Shown: positions 18,003 through 27,595, numbered from the stretch's first letter. The stretch: 64,000 nt of DNA from Microbacterium cremeum (GCF_015277855.1 NZ_CP063812.1:3596001-3660000), one strand, 5' to 3'. The notes: generated from the letters alone by a model not told the origin. Numbers and translations are program-made.

Positions 18003-20090
18003 CTAGCCGAAGCTGAGCCAGGTGCCCTCGAGCTCGGCGTAGCCCTGCGGACGCTGCGACCAGTCGCACACGCCCGTCGGGAACACCGCAGTCAGCCGCT
18101 GCCACTGCGCATCGCTCATCGCCGGGTAGTCCGAACGCACCGGCGTGGTCAGCGCGCACTTCAGGCCGTCGGCCAGAAGCGGCATGCCCGCCTCCGCACG
18201 CGGCTGCGAGTGGAACGGATACAGCTGGTTGCACGCCGTCGACGGGTCGTCGTAGTCGAGCACCTCCTCGATGAACGACATCTGGGCGTCGTAGCAGCCG
18301 TCGGCCAGGCCCGCCGGACGCGCCGCGATCGTGCGCTCCCGGTCGCCCGGACCGCCCGCCGCCTCGATCGCATCCAGCCACGCCTCGAGCTGGTCGAGCG
18401 CCACCGCACGCATCTGATTCGTGTTGGCGCCGATGTTGGCCCCGGTCCAGCTCACGTGGGTGCCGGCATCGCCGTGGGCGGCCAGCATCCGTTCCCGGAT
18501 GATCGCCGAACGGTATCGCTCGTGGAAGTCGCCCGTCGGGTCGGTGTAGTTGCGGATCTCGATGACCGGCGTCCAGGCCAGCCCGCCCGTCATCATGTTG
18601 ATCCGGCCCGTCGCGTACGCGCGCTCGATCGCCTCGACGCTCGCCTCGGAGCGCGCCGCGGTGCGGGTGCCGTCGACGTCCATGCCGCCGACGCTCTCGT
18701 TGAGCGCCACGAACTGCTCGACCGTGATCGCGCCCTCCTGCAGCGCGTTCCAGCCGTACTGCACGCCGACGTTGTCGGGCTCGACGCGAAGACCGCGGCC
18801 GGAGGCATCCGTCCCGTACACGTTCTTGACCATGTCGGCGATCGTGCAGCGCAGGCCGTCGGGGTTGGCCGGTGACCAGCGGTCGGCGACCGGGACGGCC
18901 GCGTTGCAGCCGCGGTTCGGGTCGTCGACGCCGTCGAAGAACGTGAAGCCGAAGCACGTGTTGGGCGTCGCGTGACCGGTGACGGCCATCTTCTGGTCGT
19001 TCGTCCAGCCGGCCCCGGCCGGCGAGTTCCAGTAGTTGAGCAGGCCGCGGCAGTCGTGGCCGCCGACGGTCGTCGACCGTTCGTCGGGGTAGCCGATCTC
19101 GCCCAGGACGCCGTCGATGATGCCCGGATAGTTGTTCGCGAGCAGCAGCTGCTGCATCGTCCCCGCCGATCCGCCCGAGCCGACCGTGTACTCGACGGGT
19201 CCGAGCTGCTCGATCACGTGCTCCTTCACCATCATCGCCGTCTCGGCGCTGGTGACGTCGTTGCAGTTCTGCGCGTAGACGTTGAAGGTCGCCGACGCCA
19301 CCGCGTATCCGCGGCTCAGGAACAGGTCGTTCTCGACGCCGCCGGTGCTCGAACCCTGCCAGTACCCGACGCCGCATGCGCCGCCGAACGTGTAGGCCAA
19401 CTTGCCGTTCCAGCCGGGCGTGGGCTGCGTCGGAACGGGGTCGGGCGTCCCCGGCTGGTGCAGCACCGCGGTCTCGTAGACACCGCGGTTGATCGTGCCG
19501 CGCTCGATGCGGATGACGTACGGCACCGGCTCGCCGTCGACGGTGGCGGTCGCCACGTTCGCCGGCACGGTCCCGTCGGTCGGATAGTTCGCGAACTGGC
19601 CCGTCGTGGTGCGGTACCGGTAGGTGACGGCCGGCGCGGCGACGTGGCAATCCTCGTCGACGGCGCCCAGGTTCCACGGAGCCCGGTCGGCCGTGCAGTA
19701 CATCGGATGCTGCGGGCCCGAGAACACTGGACCCGTGATCGGGTGGTTCTCGACCTCCAGCACGGCCTGCACCTGGCCGTTCTTCTTCGTGACCGCGATC
19801 TCGCTCGCCCCCACGGGCAGCCCGTCGACGAGCCCGACGAGGGCGTCGCCGAGCGGCGAGAACGAGTCGGTCACGTCGACGCCCGCCGCGAGGATGCGGA
19901 AGTCGCGGCGCGCGTCGGTCACCGAGACGAGCGCATCGCCGCCGGTGACGGAGTCGGCGCGCCCCGAGAGGACGTCGATCTGCACCGGCCGCGCCGCAGT
20001 CGCGGCCACCGGCATGAGGAGCCCCGCCACGAGTGCGCCGACCGCGGCCGACACTCCGATCGCGAGGGGGCCGATTCGGGATCTGTTCAT
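18003..20090 (-). CDS. Secreted alpha/beta-hydrolase-like protein, DUF6351 family
   Basis: A 695-residue exported protein. A signal peptide (MNRSRIGPLAIGVSAAVGALVAGLLMPVAATAA, cleavage near 33) precedes a beta-rich N-terminal part and an alpha/beta-hydrolase-like domain. A likely nucleophile elbow is GGSAG within TVGSGGSAGTMQQLLLANNYPG. Repeated cysteines (GACGVG, AQNCND, GHDCRG, NTCFG, RGCN, LRCT, DGCYD, TACNQ, LKCAL, GVCDW) suggest several disulfides. I place it in DUF6351 from memory, so the name is tentative. Its upstream motif matches that of another secreted esterase and an importer, so it may release an aromatic or ester-bound substrate outside the cell. Confidence 0.65.
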   Translation of the reverse strand: MNRSRIGPLAIGVSAAVGALVAGLLMPVAATAARPVQIDVLSGRADSVTGGDALVSVTDARRDFRILAAGVDVTDSFSPLGDALVGLVDGLPVGASEIAVTKKNGQVQAVLEVENHPITGPVFSGPQHPMYCTADRAPWNLGAVDEDCHVAAPAVTYRYRTTTGQFANYPTDGTVPANVATATVDGEPVPYVIRIERGTINRGVYETAVLHQPGTPDPVPTQPTPGWNGKLAYTFGGACGVGYWQGSSTGGVENDLFLSRGYAVASATFNVYAQNCNDVTSAETAMMVKEHVIEQLGPVEYTVGSGGSAGTMQQLLLANNYPGIIDGVLGEIGYPDERSTTVGGHDCRGLLNYWNSPAGAGWTNDQKMAVTGHATPNTCFGFTFFDGVDDPNRGCNAAVPVADRWSPANPDGLRCTIADMVKNVYGTDASGRGLRVEPDNVGVQYGWNALQEGAITVEQFVALNESVGGMDVDGTRTAARSEASVEAIERAYATGRINMMTGGLAWTPVIEIRNYTDPTGDFHERYRSAIIRERMLAAHGDAGTHVSWTGANIGANTNQMRAVALDQLEAWLDAIEAAGGPGDRERTIAARPAGLADGCYDAQMSFIEEVLDYDDPSTACNQLYPFHSQPRAEAGMPLLADGLKCALTTPVRSDYPAMSDAQWQRLTAVFPTGVCDWSQRPQGYAELEGTWLSFG

Positions 20091-20180
20091 CGTGCGACCT
20101 TCCGTAGACGCCGTCGTCCGTGGCCGGCGGCATCCGCGCCGCGGCCCGGCCACGGCATCGTCGCCGCGACCTCACAGCAC

Positions 20181-20223
20181 AGATTAGAACTACAGGTGAC
20201 GCCCGTCAACGAAAGATCAACTA
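20181..20223 (-). promoter_or_regulatory. Promoter and ATCAACTA site upstream of the DUF6351 gene
   Basis: On the minus strand TTGACG (20204-20209) and TAATCT (20181-20186) are 17 bp apart. The octamer ATCAACTA at 20216-20223 lies just upstream of the -35 box, as expected for an activator. Nothing else is seen in 20091-20276. Confidence 0.6.
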
Positions 20224-20276
20224 TTGCTCACACGGCGGAACAACCCACCACGAAGGCGACTGCCGACGCGCCCGGG

Positions 20277-21152
20277 CTACCTCGAGAGCCGGCGGCGCGT
20301 GACGAGCTCGGCGAGTTCCGCCGAGATCTCGGCGACGAACCCTCGCATCCGCTGCTCGGCTCCCGGCCCGAGCTCGTTGTAGCGACCCGCCCACGCGCGC
20401 CGTGTCGCCACGCGCGGCCAGTCGCCGGGTACGAGTTCGACGGGTATCCCGGTGTCGAGCACACGGAACGCCTGCCACGCCAGCATCAACCGCGTGCGCT
20501 CGACGAACGCGTCCGCAGGAACGGCGCCGTCGACGGATGCCGCGACCTCCGCTGCGAACGCACGGTAGCGGTTCGCGACCCCGGCGAGATCCCACGCCGA
20601 CTGCGGACCGCCCGGGATCGAGGTCTCGAGCTGCGCGCGCATCACGGTCGCATCGGCGACCTCCAGCTCACGCAGCTGCGCCATCGCCTCGGCCGCGTGG
20701 TCCCGCGGCGAGATCCACACGCCGTCGTACAGCGGTGCGAACCCCAGCCACTTCAGCCGGGACCGCACGAGGTGCCGGGTGGCGCGCTGCGACTCGGGGA
20801 TCGAGAAGGCGAGCACGGTCCACAGCCCGTCCCACGGCTGCTCATCGACGCCGAAGTCGTCGAGCCAGCGCGCCTCCTCGTCGACGATCGCCACCGCGCG
20901 CTCGGTGAGCCGGTGCGTGGTGCGCCGGCCGGCGCGCTCGGCGTCGAGCAGCCCGTTGCGCGTCATCCTCGTGAGGGTGGCACGCGCGGCCGCCTCCTTG
21001 AGCCCGAGGTCGGTCAGCGCCGCCACGAGGGCGCCGGTGGGCAGCGGCTCCCGCACGTGCCACCAGTAGTCGCCGAAGATCGTGAGCACGAGCCGCACCG
21101 GCGACGCGCGACGGATGCCGAAGCCGTTGGGGGCTTCGTCGGCGAGGGTCAT
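20277..21152 (-). CDS. PaaX family transcriptional regulator
   Basis: A 291-residue PaaX-like repressor. The N-terminal winged helix contains PVRLVLTIFGDYWWHVREPLPTGALVAALTDLGLKEAAARATLTRMTRNGLLDAERAGRRTTHRLT (about 18-83), then the PaaX central domain WTVLAFSIPESQRATRHLVRSRLKWLGFAPLYDGVWISPRD (about 111-151). PaaX proteins respond to aryl-CoA esters such as phenylacetyl-CoA. It lies 37 bp after the aldehyde dehydrogenase gene and is probably transcribed with it. Confidence 0.9.
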   Translation of the reverse strand: MTLADEAPNGFGIRRASPVRLVLTIFGDYWWHVREPLPTGALVAALTDLGLKEAAARATLTRMTRNGLLDAERAGRRTTHRLTERAVAIVDEEARWLDDFGVDEQPWDGLWTVLAFSIPESQRATRHLVRSRLKWLGFAPLYDGVWISPRDHAAEAMAQLRELEVADATVMRAQLETSIPGGPQSAWDLAGVANRYRAFAAEVAASVDGAVPADAFVERTRLMLAWQAFRVLDTGIPVELVPGDWPRVATRRAWAGRYNELGPGAEQRMRGFVAEISAELAELVTRRRLSR

Positions 21153-21189
21153 GCGCTACATCATGACATCCCGCTTTTCCGTTCCCGGG

Positions 21190-22686
21190 TCAGTGGGCCA
21201 TCGACGCGAGAGCCTCCGGATCGATCGTGGCGATGGAGCGCGTGTCCTGGAAGGCGCGGACGCCCTCGATCCCCTGCTCGCGGCCGAACCCCGACTGCTT
21301 CATGCCGCCGAAGGGAGCGCGCAGGTCGAGGCGCGTGGCGCCGTGGTCGTTGACCCACACGTAGCCGCACACCAACTGCGAGCCGATGCGCGTCGCGCTC
21401 CCGGGCGACGCGGTCCACACCGACCCGCACAATCCGCCCCAGGTGTCGTTGGCCAGGCGCACGGCCTCCTCCTCGGTGTCGAACGGGATGACCGGGATGA
21501 CGGGGCCGAACTGCTCCTGCGTCACCACGCGCAGCTGCGGGTCGGGGTCGACCACGATCGCCGGCCGCACGAAGTTGCCGCCCGCCAGGTCTCCCTCGGG
21601 CAACGAGCCGAACTCGCGGACGTCGGCTCCGGCATCCTTCGCCTCCTGGATGATCTCGTCGACGAACGCCTTCTGCGCCGGGGAGTGCAGCGGCCCCATC
21701 GTGGTGCCCTCGTCCAGCCCGTATCCGAGGCGCGCCTTCTCGAGCCGCGCGGCGAGTCCCGCGACGAGCTCGTCGAGCCGCGAACGGTGCACGAACACAC
21801 GCTTGGCGTTCATGCAGATCTGACCGGTGGTGTCGTAGATCGCCGCGTACAGCCGGTCGAGGTGCGCGTCGTCGAGGATGGCGTCTTCGAGGAACACCGC
21901 CGCGTCGTTGCCGCCCAGCTCGAGCGTCACCCGGGTGAGCGTCTTGGACGCCATCTCCATGATCCGCTTGCCGCCGTTCACGCTCCCGGTGAAGCACACC
22001 TTCGCGACATCGGGGTTCTGGATGAGTCCCGCCATGTCCTGGTCGCGGCCCGTGACGACGTTGAGCACGCCCGGCGGCAGCTTCTCGGCGACCCGCTGCA
22101 CCACCCGGGCCGTCGCCAGCGGCGCGGAGGGCGGCGGCTTGACGATCGCGGTGTTCCCGGCCAGCAGCGCATGCGGCAGCGACGCCCCGAGGATCGCGAT
22201 CGGCCAGTTGAACGGCACGATCACCGTCACCACTCCCAGCGGCTGGTACGACACCTCGGTCGACACCGGGATCGCCCCCGGCACCACCGGCAGCGTCTTG
22301 CCGGTGTCGACCTCGTCGGCCAGCATCAGCGCCAGGTTCCAGCGCAGCTCGAACACCAGCGCGTCGATCCATCCCTCCAGGCGCACCTTGCCGTTCTCCT
22401 GAGACAGGATCGCGGCGTCGGTGTCGCGGTCGTCGGCGATGCCGGCGATCGCCTCGGTCATCCGCCGCGCGCGCTCCTGCGGCGACAGGGCGGACCATGC
22501 CGGGAACGCGGCCTTCGCCGCAGCCACGGCATCCGTCACATCCGCGGCGGACGCTGCGGCCGCCTCGCCCACGATCACACCCGGCTTGCCGGGATCGGGG
22601 ATCGACAGCACGTCGTCGGTGAAGCGCTCCTCACCCCCGATGAACAGTCCCGTCCGGACCGAAGTCCCTGTCGCCGTCTCGCCCAT
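21190..22686 (-). CDS. NAD(P)-dependent aldehyde dehydrogenase
   Basis: A 498-residue aldehyde dehydrogenase of usual length. Visible motifs are PFNWPIAILGASLPHALLAGNTAIVKPPP (cofactor site), FTGSVNGGKRIM, LELGGND with the general-base Glu (about 264), GQICMNAKRVFVH with the catalytic Cys (about 298), and APFGGMKQSGFGREQG near the end. The start ATG is 22684-22686. It diverges from a GntR-type gene and shares an operator-bearing region with it. An aromatic aldehyde (vanillin, syringaldehyde or similar) would fit the context, but substrate cannot be deduced. Confidence 0.9.
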   Translation of the reverse strand: MGETATGTSVRTGLFIGGEERFTDDVLSIPDPGKPGVIVGEAAAASAADVTDAVAAAKAAFPAWSALSPQERARRMTEAIAGIADDRDTDAAILSQENGKVRLEGWIDALVFELRWNLALMLADEVDTGKTLPVVPGAIPVSTEVSYQPLGVVTVIVPFNWPIAILGASLPHALLAGNTAIVKPPPSAPLATARVVQRVAEKLPPGVLNVVTGRDQDMAGLIQNPDVAKVCFTGSVNGGKRIMEMASKTLTRVTLELGGNDAAVFLEDAILDDAHLDRLYAAIYDTTGQICMNAKRVFVHRSRLDELVAGLAARLEKARLGYGLDEGTTMGPLHSPAQKAFVDEIIQEAKDAGADVREFGSLPEGDLAGGNFVRPAIVVDPDPQLRVVTQEQFGPVIPVIPFDTEEEAVRLANDTWGGLCGSVWTASPGSATRIGSQLVCGYVWVNDHGATRLDLRAPFGGMKQSGFGREQGIEGVRAFQDTRSIATIDPEALASMAH

Positions 22687-22774
22687 CGAACGCCCACCTC
22701 TCCGTGCCAGGTCCGTGCTCGCGTGCACAGACCGCGTCGACTCCAGCGTGCTCCTTGCATGCGACTGAATCAAG

Positions 22775-22788
22775 ATTGTCGACGAAAT
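22775..22788. promoter_or_regulatory. Putative GntR-type operator
   Basis: ATTGTCGACGAAAT between the divergent aldehyde dehydrogenase and GntR genes holds TTGTnnACnA, the pattern of FadR-subfamily GntR operators. It recurs at 28483-28494 and, as an almost perfect palindrome, at 34441-34452. Confidence 0.5.
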
Positions 22789-22869
22789 TCGCGAAGATCT
22801 CGTATCGAATGCTGCGCAACACCCCGCGGATCGCGAGATAGTGTCAGTGCGGGCGAGGATGCCGAGGGG

Positions 22870-23538
22870 ATGGCCGACATGACGGATGCCGCGCTGCTGG
22901 ACACGGACGACACGATGGAACGCCCTGATCTGACGCAGCAGATCCGGGACGCGATCCTCGACGCGCAGTTCGCACCGCACCAGCGCCTCATCGAGGCGGA
23001 CCTCAGCGAACGCTACGGCGCGTCCCGCGCCGCCGTGCGGACGGCGCTGCTGAACCTCGCCGGGGAAGGCCTGGTCGAGCGTCTCCCGAACCGCGGCGCA
23101 CGCGTGCGTGCGATCAGCGTCGATGAGGCCATCGAGATCGTCGAAGTGCGCATCGGCCTCGAGACGCTGTGCGCCCGCAAGGCCGCCGAGAACCTCACGC
23201 CGTCCGACGCCGCGCAGCTGAAGGAGCTGCGCGGCGCCATCGAGGCCGCGGTGCGCTCAGGCGACCTCGTGGGCTATTCGCGCCTGAACCAGGAGCTCGA
23301 CCGCCGCATCCGCGACCTCAGCCGCCACGGCACCGCCACCCAGCTGCTCGAGCGCCTGCGCGCGCAGTCGGCGCGCCATCAGTTCCGTCTCGCGTTCCAC
23401 CCCGGCCGCGCGGCCCAGTCGGCGCCGGAGCACATCGCGATCATCGACGCGATCCTCGCGCGCGACCCCGACGCCGCCGAGGCGGCGACCCGCGCCCACC
23501 TCTCGGGCATCGTCGAGGTGCTGCACGGCATGGAGTGA
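22870..23538 (+). CDS. GntR family transcriptional regulator (FCD/FadR subfamily)
   Basis: A 222-residue regulator with a GntR winged helix (LTQQIRDAILDAQFAPHQRLIEADLSERYGASRAAVRTALLNLAGEGLVERLPNRGARVRAI, about 19-80) and an all-helical FCD effector domain with EVRIGLETLCARKAA and a later HIAIIDAILARDPDAAEAATRAHLSGI. The metal-binding histidines of FCD are partly visible (RLNQELDRRI, PEHIAII, RAHL). The second ATG at 22879 may be the true start, as GAGGGG then lies at better spacing. It probably controls the divergent aldehyde dehydrogenase and, by motif, the ligM/gal genes. Ligands of this family are often organic or aromatic acids. Confidence 0.87.
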   Translation: MADMTDAALLDTDDTMERPDLTQQIRDAILDAQFAPHQRLIEADLSERYGASRAAVRTALLNLAGEGLVERLPNRGARVRAISVDEAIEIVEVRIGLETLCARKAAENLTPSDAAQLKELRGAIEAAVRSGDLVGYSRLNQELDRRIRDLSRHGTATQLLERLRAQSARHQFRLAFHPGRAAQSAPEHIAIIDAILARDPDAAEAATRAHLSGIVEVLHGME

Positions 23539-23550
23539 GCCCGAGGCTCG

Positions 23551-23639
23551 GCGCGTTCCGTCCCGCTCGTTCCTCGCTCGCTCGACGACCGGGGGTGCAT
23601 CCCCGGTCGTCGAGCGAGTGAAGCGAGACGAAACGCGCC
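23551..23639. repeat. Palindromic repeat, copy 3
   Basis: An 89-bp imperfect palindrome begins GCGCGTTCCGTCCCGC and ends GCGAGACGAAACGCGCC, with a central perfect stem CGACGACCGGGG / CCCCGGTCGTCG. It lies between the convergent GntR and binding-protein genes and may end both transcripts. Confidence 0.75.
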
Positions 23640-23654
23640 CCTCGCGGGATCAGA

Positions 23655-24923
23655 TCACTCGTCCCAGCTTTCGGCCGGGGCGTAGCCCTTGCCGTTGTAC
23701 TTCTGCACCTGCACCGTCGAGACGGCGGGCTGGCCGTCCTGCGTCGTGTCGACCGCCGACCCCTCCAGCATGAGCGGCGCCGTGTAGCCCGAGACATCGC
23801 GCAGCGCCGCCATGAAGTTCTCGCGCGTCGGCTCGGTCATCTCGCCGAACACCTGCTCGAGGGTCGCGCCGATCTGGTACGACCAGACGCAGTGCGGGAA
23901 CGCCGGGACGTCGGGGTAGTTCGCGTACTCCGCCATCTGCTCGAGGAACGCGGCACCATCCTCGCTCTCGGCGAACGTCGGCGCGGCCGCGGACTGCGCG
24001 AACGCGACGGTGTAGACGCCCGGGAAGGCCGCCGCGCCGCCGGGCTCGAGGATCGCGCTCGGGCTCGAGGTGTTCGACGGGAGGAACCAGGACGGCAGCC
24101 ACCCGAGCTCCTGCGTCTTCTGCAGCGACGAGATCACCAGCGGCGTGATCGACATCGCGTTGAAGAAGACGTCCGCGCCCGATCCGGCGAGCTCGGTGAG
24201 CTGGGCGTCCACCGAGGTGTCGGTGGCCTCGTAGGTGAGCTCCTTCACGACCTCGATGTTGTCGGCGCCCTCGATCGCGGCCTTGAAGCCCTCGACGTAT
24301 CCCTCGCCGTAGTCGTCGTTCTGCGACAGGATGGCGACCTTGTGGTCTTCGGCCGACCCCGCCAGCAGCTCGCCGAACGCCCCGCCCTCGTTCTGGTAGA
24401 TCGGGACGAACCCGAGCTGCCACGGACTCTCGGCCGTGTCGCTGAAGATCGGGTCTCCGGTCATGATCAGCACCTGCGGCACCTCGTCGGCGATCGCGGC
24501 CTCGCGCCACGCCCGGTTGGTGGGCGTGCCCAGGCCCGCGGTCATCGCGAACACGCTGCTCTTGAGCTGGTCGTAGTTGGCCTTGGCCTTCTGCGGGTCG
24601 TACTCGTCGTCCAGCGCGTCGATCTCGACGGTGCGGGTCTGGCCGTCGCCGAACTCGACGCCGCCCTCGGCGTTCCTCGCGCCGAAGTAGGCGGTGATGC
24701 CGGCGACCGTGCAGGTGCCGGGACCGGCGGTGGGCCCCGACAGCGGAGTCGTGATGCCCAGCGTGATCGATTCGTCGGTGATGCCGGGACTCGCCGGCGC
24801 ACCACCGCCGTCGGTGGCGTCGGGCGAGCCGCCGCCGCGCGCGCAGCCGGCAGCGAGGACGGCGACGATGCCGATTCCCGCGACGACCGAGGCGACGCGC
24901 ATCCTTCTGCGATTCGTGCTCAT
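23655..24923 (-). CDS. LIV-type ABC transporter substrate-binding lipoprotein
   Basis: A 422-residue periplasmic-binding-type lipoprotein (lipobox AAGC, Cys27) of the Peripla_BP_6 family. The mature part starts with ITLGITTPLSGPTAGPGTCTVAGITAYFGARNAEGG, and continues with KVAILSQNDDYGEGYVEGFKAAIEG, both standard for branched-chain-amino-acid-like binders. Such proteins in catabolic clusters often bind aromatic acids. It is the last gene of the divergent livGFHM-like operon facing ligM copy 2. Confidence 0.9.
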   Translation of the reverse strand: MSTNRRRMRVASVVAGIGIVAVLAAGCARGGGSPDATDGGGAPASPGITDESITLGITTPLSGPTAGPGTCTVAGITAYFGARNAEGGVEFGDGQTRTVEIDALDDEYDPQKAKANYDQLKSSVFAMTAGLGTPTNRAWREAAIADEVPQVLIMTGDPIFSDTAESPWQLGFVPIYQNEGGAFGELLAGSAEDHKVAILSQNDDYGEGYVEGFKAAIEGADNIEVVKELTYEATDTSVDAQLTELAGSGADVFFNAMSITPLVISSLQKTQELGWLPSWFLPSNTSSPSAILEPGGAAAFPGVYTVAFAQSAAAPTFAESEDGAAFLEQMAEYANYPDVPAFPHCVWSYQIGATLEQVFGEMTEPTRENFMAALRDVSGYTAPLMLEGSAVDTTQDGQPAVSTVQVQKYNGKGYAPAESWDE

Positions 24924-24945
24924 GGGTCCTGCCTCTCTGTGTGGT

Positions 24946-26001
24946 TTACGACTGCGTCGTAGGGGGTGGTGATTGCGCCGGACCGCCCGCCCTCGGAGCG
25001 CGGCCCGAGCCGCGGCGGCGCCGGAACAGGCGCGGCAGCGAGACGAGCCCGCCGGGGAGGATGAACAGCACGATGAGCAGGATCGCGCCCTGCAGCATCG
25101 CCGTGATGTTGGGGTCGATGATGTTCGTGATCTGCGGCACCACGACGTACCAGATGCCGCCCAGCAGCGACCCGATGATGCTTCCGGCCCCGCCGATCAC
25201 CATCGAGGCCAGCAGCTCGATCGAGTGGCCGAAGTGCAGCGTCTCGGGCGAGGTGTACTGCACCACGACCATGTAGAGGAAGCCGCTGACGCCGCCGATC
25301 AGCGAGGCGATGGTGAACGCGAGCACCTTGTAGCGGTACGGCGAGACGCCCATCGCCCCGGCGACCGCCTCGTTGCCCTTGACGATCGCGAAGGCGCGGC
25401 CGTACTTGCCGCGCACGAGGTTTCGCGTCAGGAGGAACGTGATGCCGCCGATCAGGATCACGATGTACAGCTGCCACTGGTCGTCGTACAGGCCGGTCCA
25501 CTCCGGCGCGTCGGAGAAGCGCGCCGAGATGCCCTGCGAGCCGCCGGTGAACTCCGACAGGCGCTTGGCCAGCGGCACGCCGACGATGGGCAGTGCGATC
25601 GTCACCATCGCGATGGCGAGACCGCCCAGACGTGCGGCGGCGAGCGCGATGAGCAGCCCCGCCACGGCGGGCACGACGACGGCGAGCACGAAGACCAGCA
25701 CGATGTTGAGGTCGGACTTCACGCCCCAGGCCGTCACGTACGCGCCGAGTCCGACGAAGAAGATCTGCCCCAGCGACACCTGGCCGGTGTATCCCATCAC
25801 GACGTTGAGACCGAGCACCGCGACGGCGAAGACGCCGATGCGTGCGATCGTCTGGTTGGCGAACTCGGGCAGCATGAGGGGCACGACCACCGCGAGCACG
25901 ACGATCAGGGCGATGCCGGCCCACCGCACCCAGGGACGGTGGAAGAACGGCGTCGCCTCGGGCGCCGGCGTGCGGCGGGGGGTCGCTTCGGTCGTCGACA
26001 T
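24946..26001 (-). CDS. LIV-type ABC transporter permease, LivM-like
   Basis: A 351-residue permease with eight or more membrane segments and the LivM signature region GYTGQVSLGQIFFVGLGAYVTA near residue 70 and RGKYGRAFAIVKGNEAVAGAMGVSPYRYKVLAFTIASLIGGVSGFL (about 215-260). The C-terminal tail is basic then proline-rich ([14 protein letters not shown]). The ATG shares one base with the LivH-like stop (TGATG), so translation is coupled. Confidence 0.92.
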   Translation of the reverse strand: MSTTEATPRRTPAPEATPFFHRPWVRWAGIALIVVLAVVVPLMLPEFANQTIARIGVFAVAVLGLNVVMGYTGQVSLGQIFFVGLGAYVTAWGVKSDLNIVLVFVLAVVVPAVAGLLIALAAARLGGLAIAMVTIALPIVGVPLAKRLSEFTGGSQGISARFSDAPEWTGLYDDQWQLYIVILIGGITFLLTRNLVRGKYGRAFAIVKGNEAVAGAMGVSPYRYKVLAFTIASLIGGVSGFLYMVVVQYTSPETLHFGHSIELLASMVIGGAGSIIGSLLGGIWYVVVPQITNIIDPNITAMLQGAILLIVLFILPGGLVSLPRLFRRRRGSGRAPRAGGPAQSPPPTTQS

Positions 26002-26882
26002 CAGACGCGCACCACCGCTTTCCGGCCGAAGAGGCCCTGGGGCCTCAGGATGAGTACCACGAAGATGAGGATGAACGGCACCGCGATCTTGAGGTCGTGC
26101 CCGATGAAGGGCACGTAGACGGCGGCGAGGTTCTCGAGGACGCCGATGAGCCACGCGGCGACGACGACGCCGATGGGGCTCGACAGTCCGCCGAGGATGA
26201 CGGCGGCGAGGGCGTAGACGAGCGCGGAGTCCATCATCCCCGGGGTGAGCGTCAGCTGCGGGGCGACGAGCACGCCCGCCACCGCTCCGAGGCACGCGGC
26301 CAGGCCCCACCCGATCATGAGGTGGCGGCCGACCGGCACACCCGAGAACGCCGCCGAAGCGGGGTTGATCGCGACGGCCCGCAGTGCGAGGCCGAGCTTG
26401 GTGCCGAGGAACAGCGCCTGCAGCAGCAGCATGATCGCGACGATCACGAGGAAGGTGCCGAGCGAGCGGACGCTGACGACTGCCCCCGCGATCTGGATGG
26501 TCTCGAGTGGGAACAGCGACGGGAACAGCCGGTTGTTGTACGTCCAGATCCACGCGCACAGGCCGGTGATGAGCGTGAGCAGCCCGATCGTCACGACGAC
26601 GGCGGTGTCGGGGTCGCCGCGCTCGAACCGGCGGATCAGGTACCGCTCGATGACCGCGCCGAGCACGAACGAGATCGCGATGGATGCCACGATCGCGAGG
26701 ATCAGCGGGACGCCGAGGCCGTGTATGGCCCATGCGATGTAAGCGGAGAGCACGGCCATGCCGCCCTGGGCGAAGTTGATGAGCCCGGTGGCCTGGTTCA
26801 CCAGGACGATGGCGAGGGCCAGGGCGGCGTAGATCGACCCCGTCGACAGTCCGTCGATCACGAGCTGGATGAACGTCCCCAT
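26001..26882 (-). CDS. LIV-type ABC transporter permease, LivH-like
   Basis: A 293-residue permease opening FIQLVIDGLSTGSIYAALALAIVLVNQATGLINFAQGGMAVLSAYIAW, diagnostic for LivH. The coupling region GTKLGLALRAVAINPASAAFSGVPVGRHLMIGWGLAACLGAVAGVLVAP (about 160-208) is present. It begins 2 bp after the LivF-like stop. It forms the membrane channel with the LivM-like protein. Confidence 0.92.
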   Translation of the reverse strand: MGTFIQLVIDGLSTGSIYAALALAIVLVNQATGLINFAQGGMAVLSAYIAWAIHGLGVPLILAIVASIAISFVLGAVIERYLIRRFERGDPDTAVVVTIGLLTLITGLCAWIWTYNNRLFPSLFPLETIQIAGAVVSVRSLGTFLVIVAIMLLLQALFLGTKLGLALRAVAINPASAAFSGVPVGRHLMIGWGLAACLGAVAGVLVAPQLTLTPGMMDSALVYALAAVILGGLSSPIGVVVAAWLIGVLENLAAVYVPFIGHDLKIAVPFILIFVVLILRPQGLFGRKAVVRV

Positions 26883-26884
26883 CG

Positions 26885-27595
26885 TCAGCCTCCCAGGTAC
26901 GCGCGGCGGATCTCGTCCATGCCCTTGAGCTCCGCCGCGGAGCCGGTGAGGACGCTGCGGCCGGTCTCGAGCACGGTCGCGGTGTCGACGAGGGTGAACG
27001 CGAGGTTCGCGTTCTGCTCGACGACGAGCATCGCGATGCCGGATTCGGTGCGCAGCCGTCGGATCGCCGCGTACACGGCCCTGGCCGTGCTGGGCGCGAG
27101 ACCGAGGGATGCCTCGTCGAGCAGCAGCAGGCGGGGCCGCGCCATGATGGCCCGCGCGATGGCGAGCATCTGCTGCTCGCCGCCCGACAGCGCGGAGCCG
27201 TTCGAGCGGATCCGGTCCTGCAGCTGCGGGAACAGGTCGAGGCAGTAGTCGACGTCGGTCTGGATGGCCTTGCGGTCCTTGCGCTTGTACGCGCCGATGC
27301 GGAGGTTCTCGCGCACCGTCAGGTCGGACAGGGTGCCGCGTCCCTCGGGGACGTGTGCGATCCCGAGGGAGGCCACCTGGTCGGGCCGGAGGCCGCGCAG
27401 GTCCTTGCCGTCGAAGCGGAGAGTGCCGGTCGATCGCACCGTGCCCGAGATCGCGCGCAGCGTCGTCGTCTTGCCCGCGCCGTTCGCGCCGAGGATGCCG
27501 ACGGCACCGCCCTCCGGCACCGCGAGCGAGACCGACTCGAGCACCTGGATTCGCCCGTACGAGGCGGTGATGTCGACGAGCTCAAGCAGCGTCAT
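26885..27595 (-). CDS. LIV-type ABC transporter ATP-binding protein, LivF-like
   Basis: A 236-residue ATPase with Walker A GANGAGKTT (about 36-44), HVPEGRGTLSDLTVRENL Q-loop region, signature LSGGEQQML (about 135-143) and Walker B LLLLDEASLGLAP. The opening ITASYGRIQVLESVSLAVPEGG is of the LivF type. It overlaps the LivG-like gene by 14 bp. Confidence 0.93.
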   Translation of the reverse strand: MTLLELVDITASYGRIQVLESVSLAVPEGGAVGILGANGAGKTTTLRAISGTVRSTGTLRFDGKDLRGLRPDQVASLGIAHVPEGRGTLSDLTVRENLRIGAYKRKDRKAIQTDVDYCLDLFPQLQDRIRSNGSALSGGEQQMLAIARAIMARPRLLLLDEASLGLAPSTARAVYAAIRRLRTESGIAMLVVEQNANLAFTLVDTATVLETGRSVLTGSAAELKGMDEIRRAYLGG

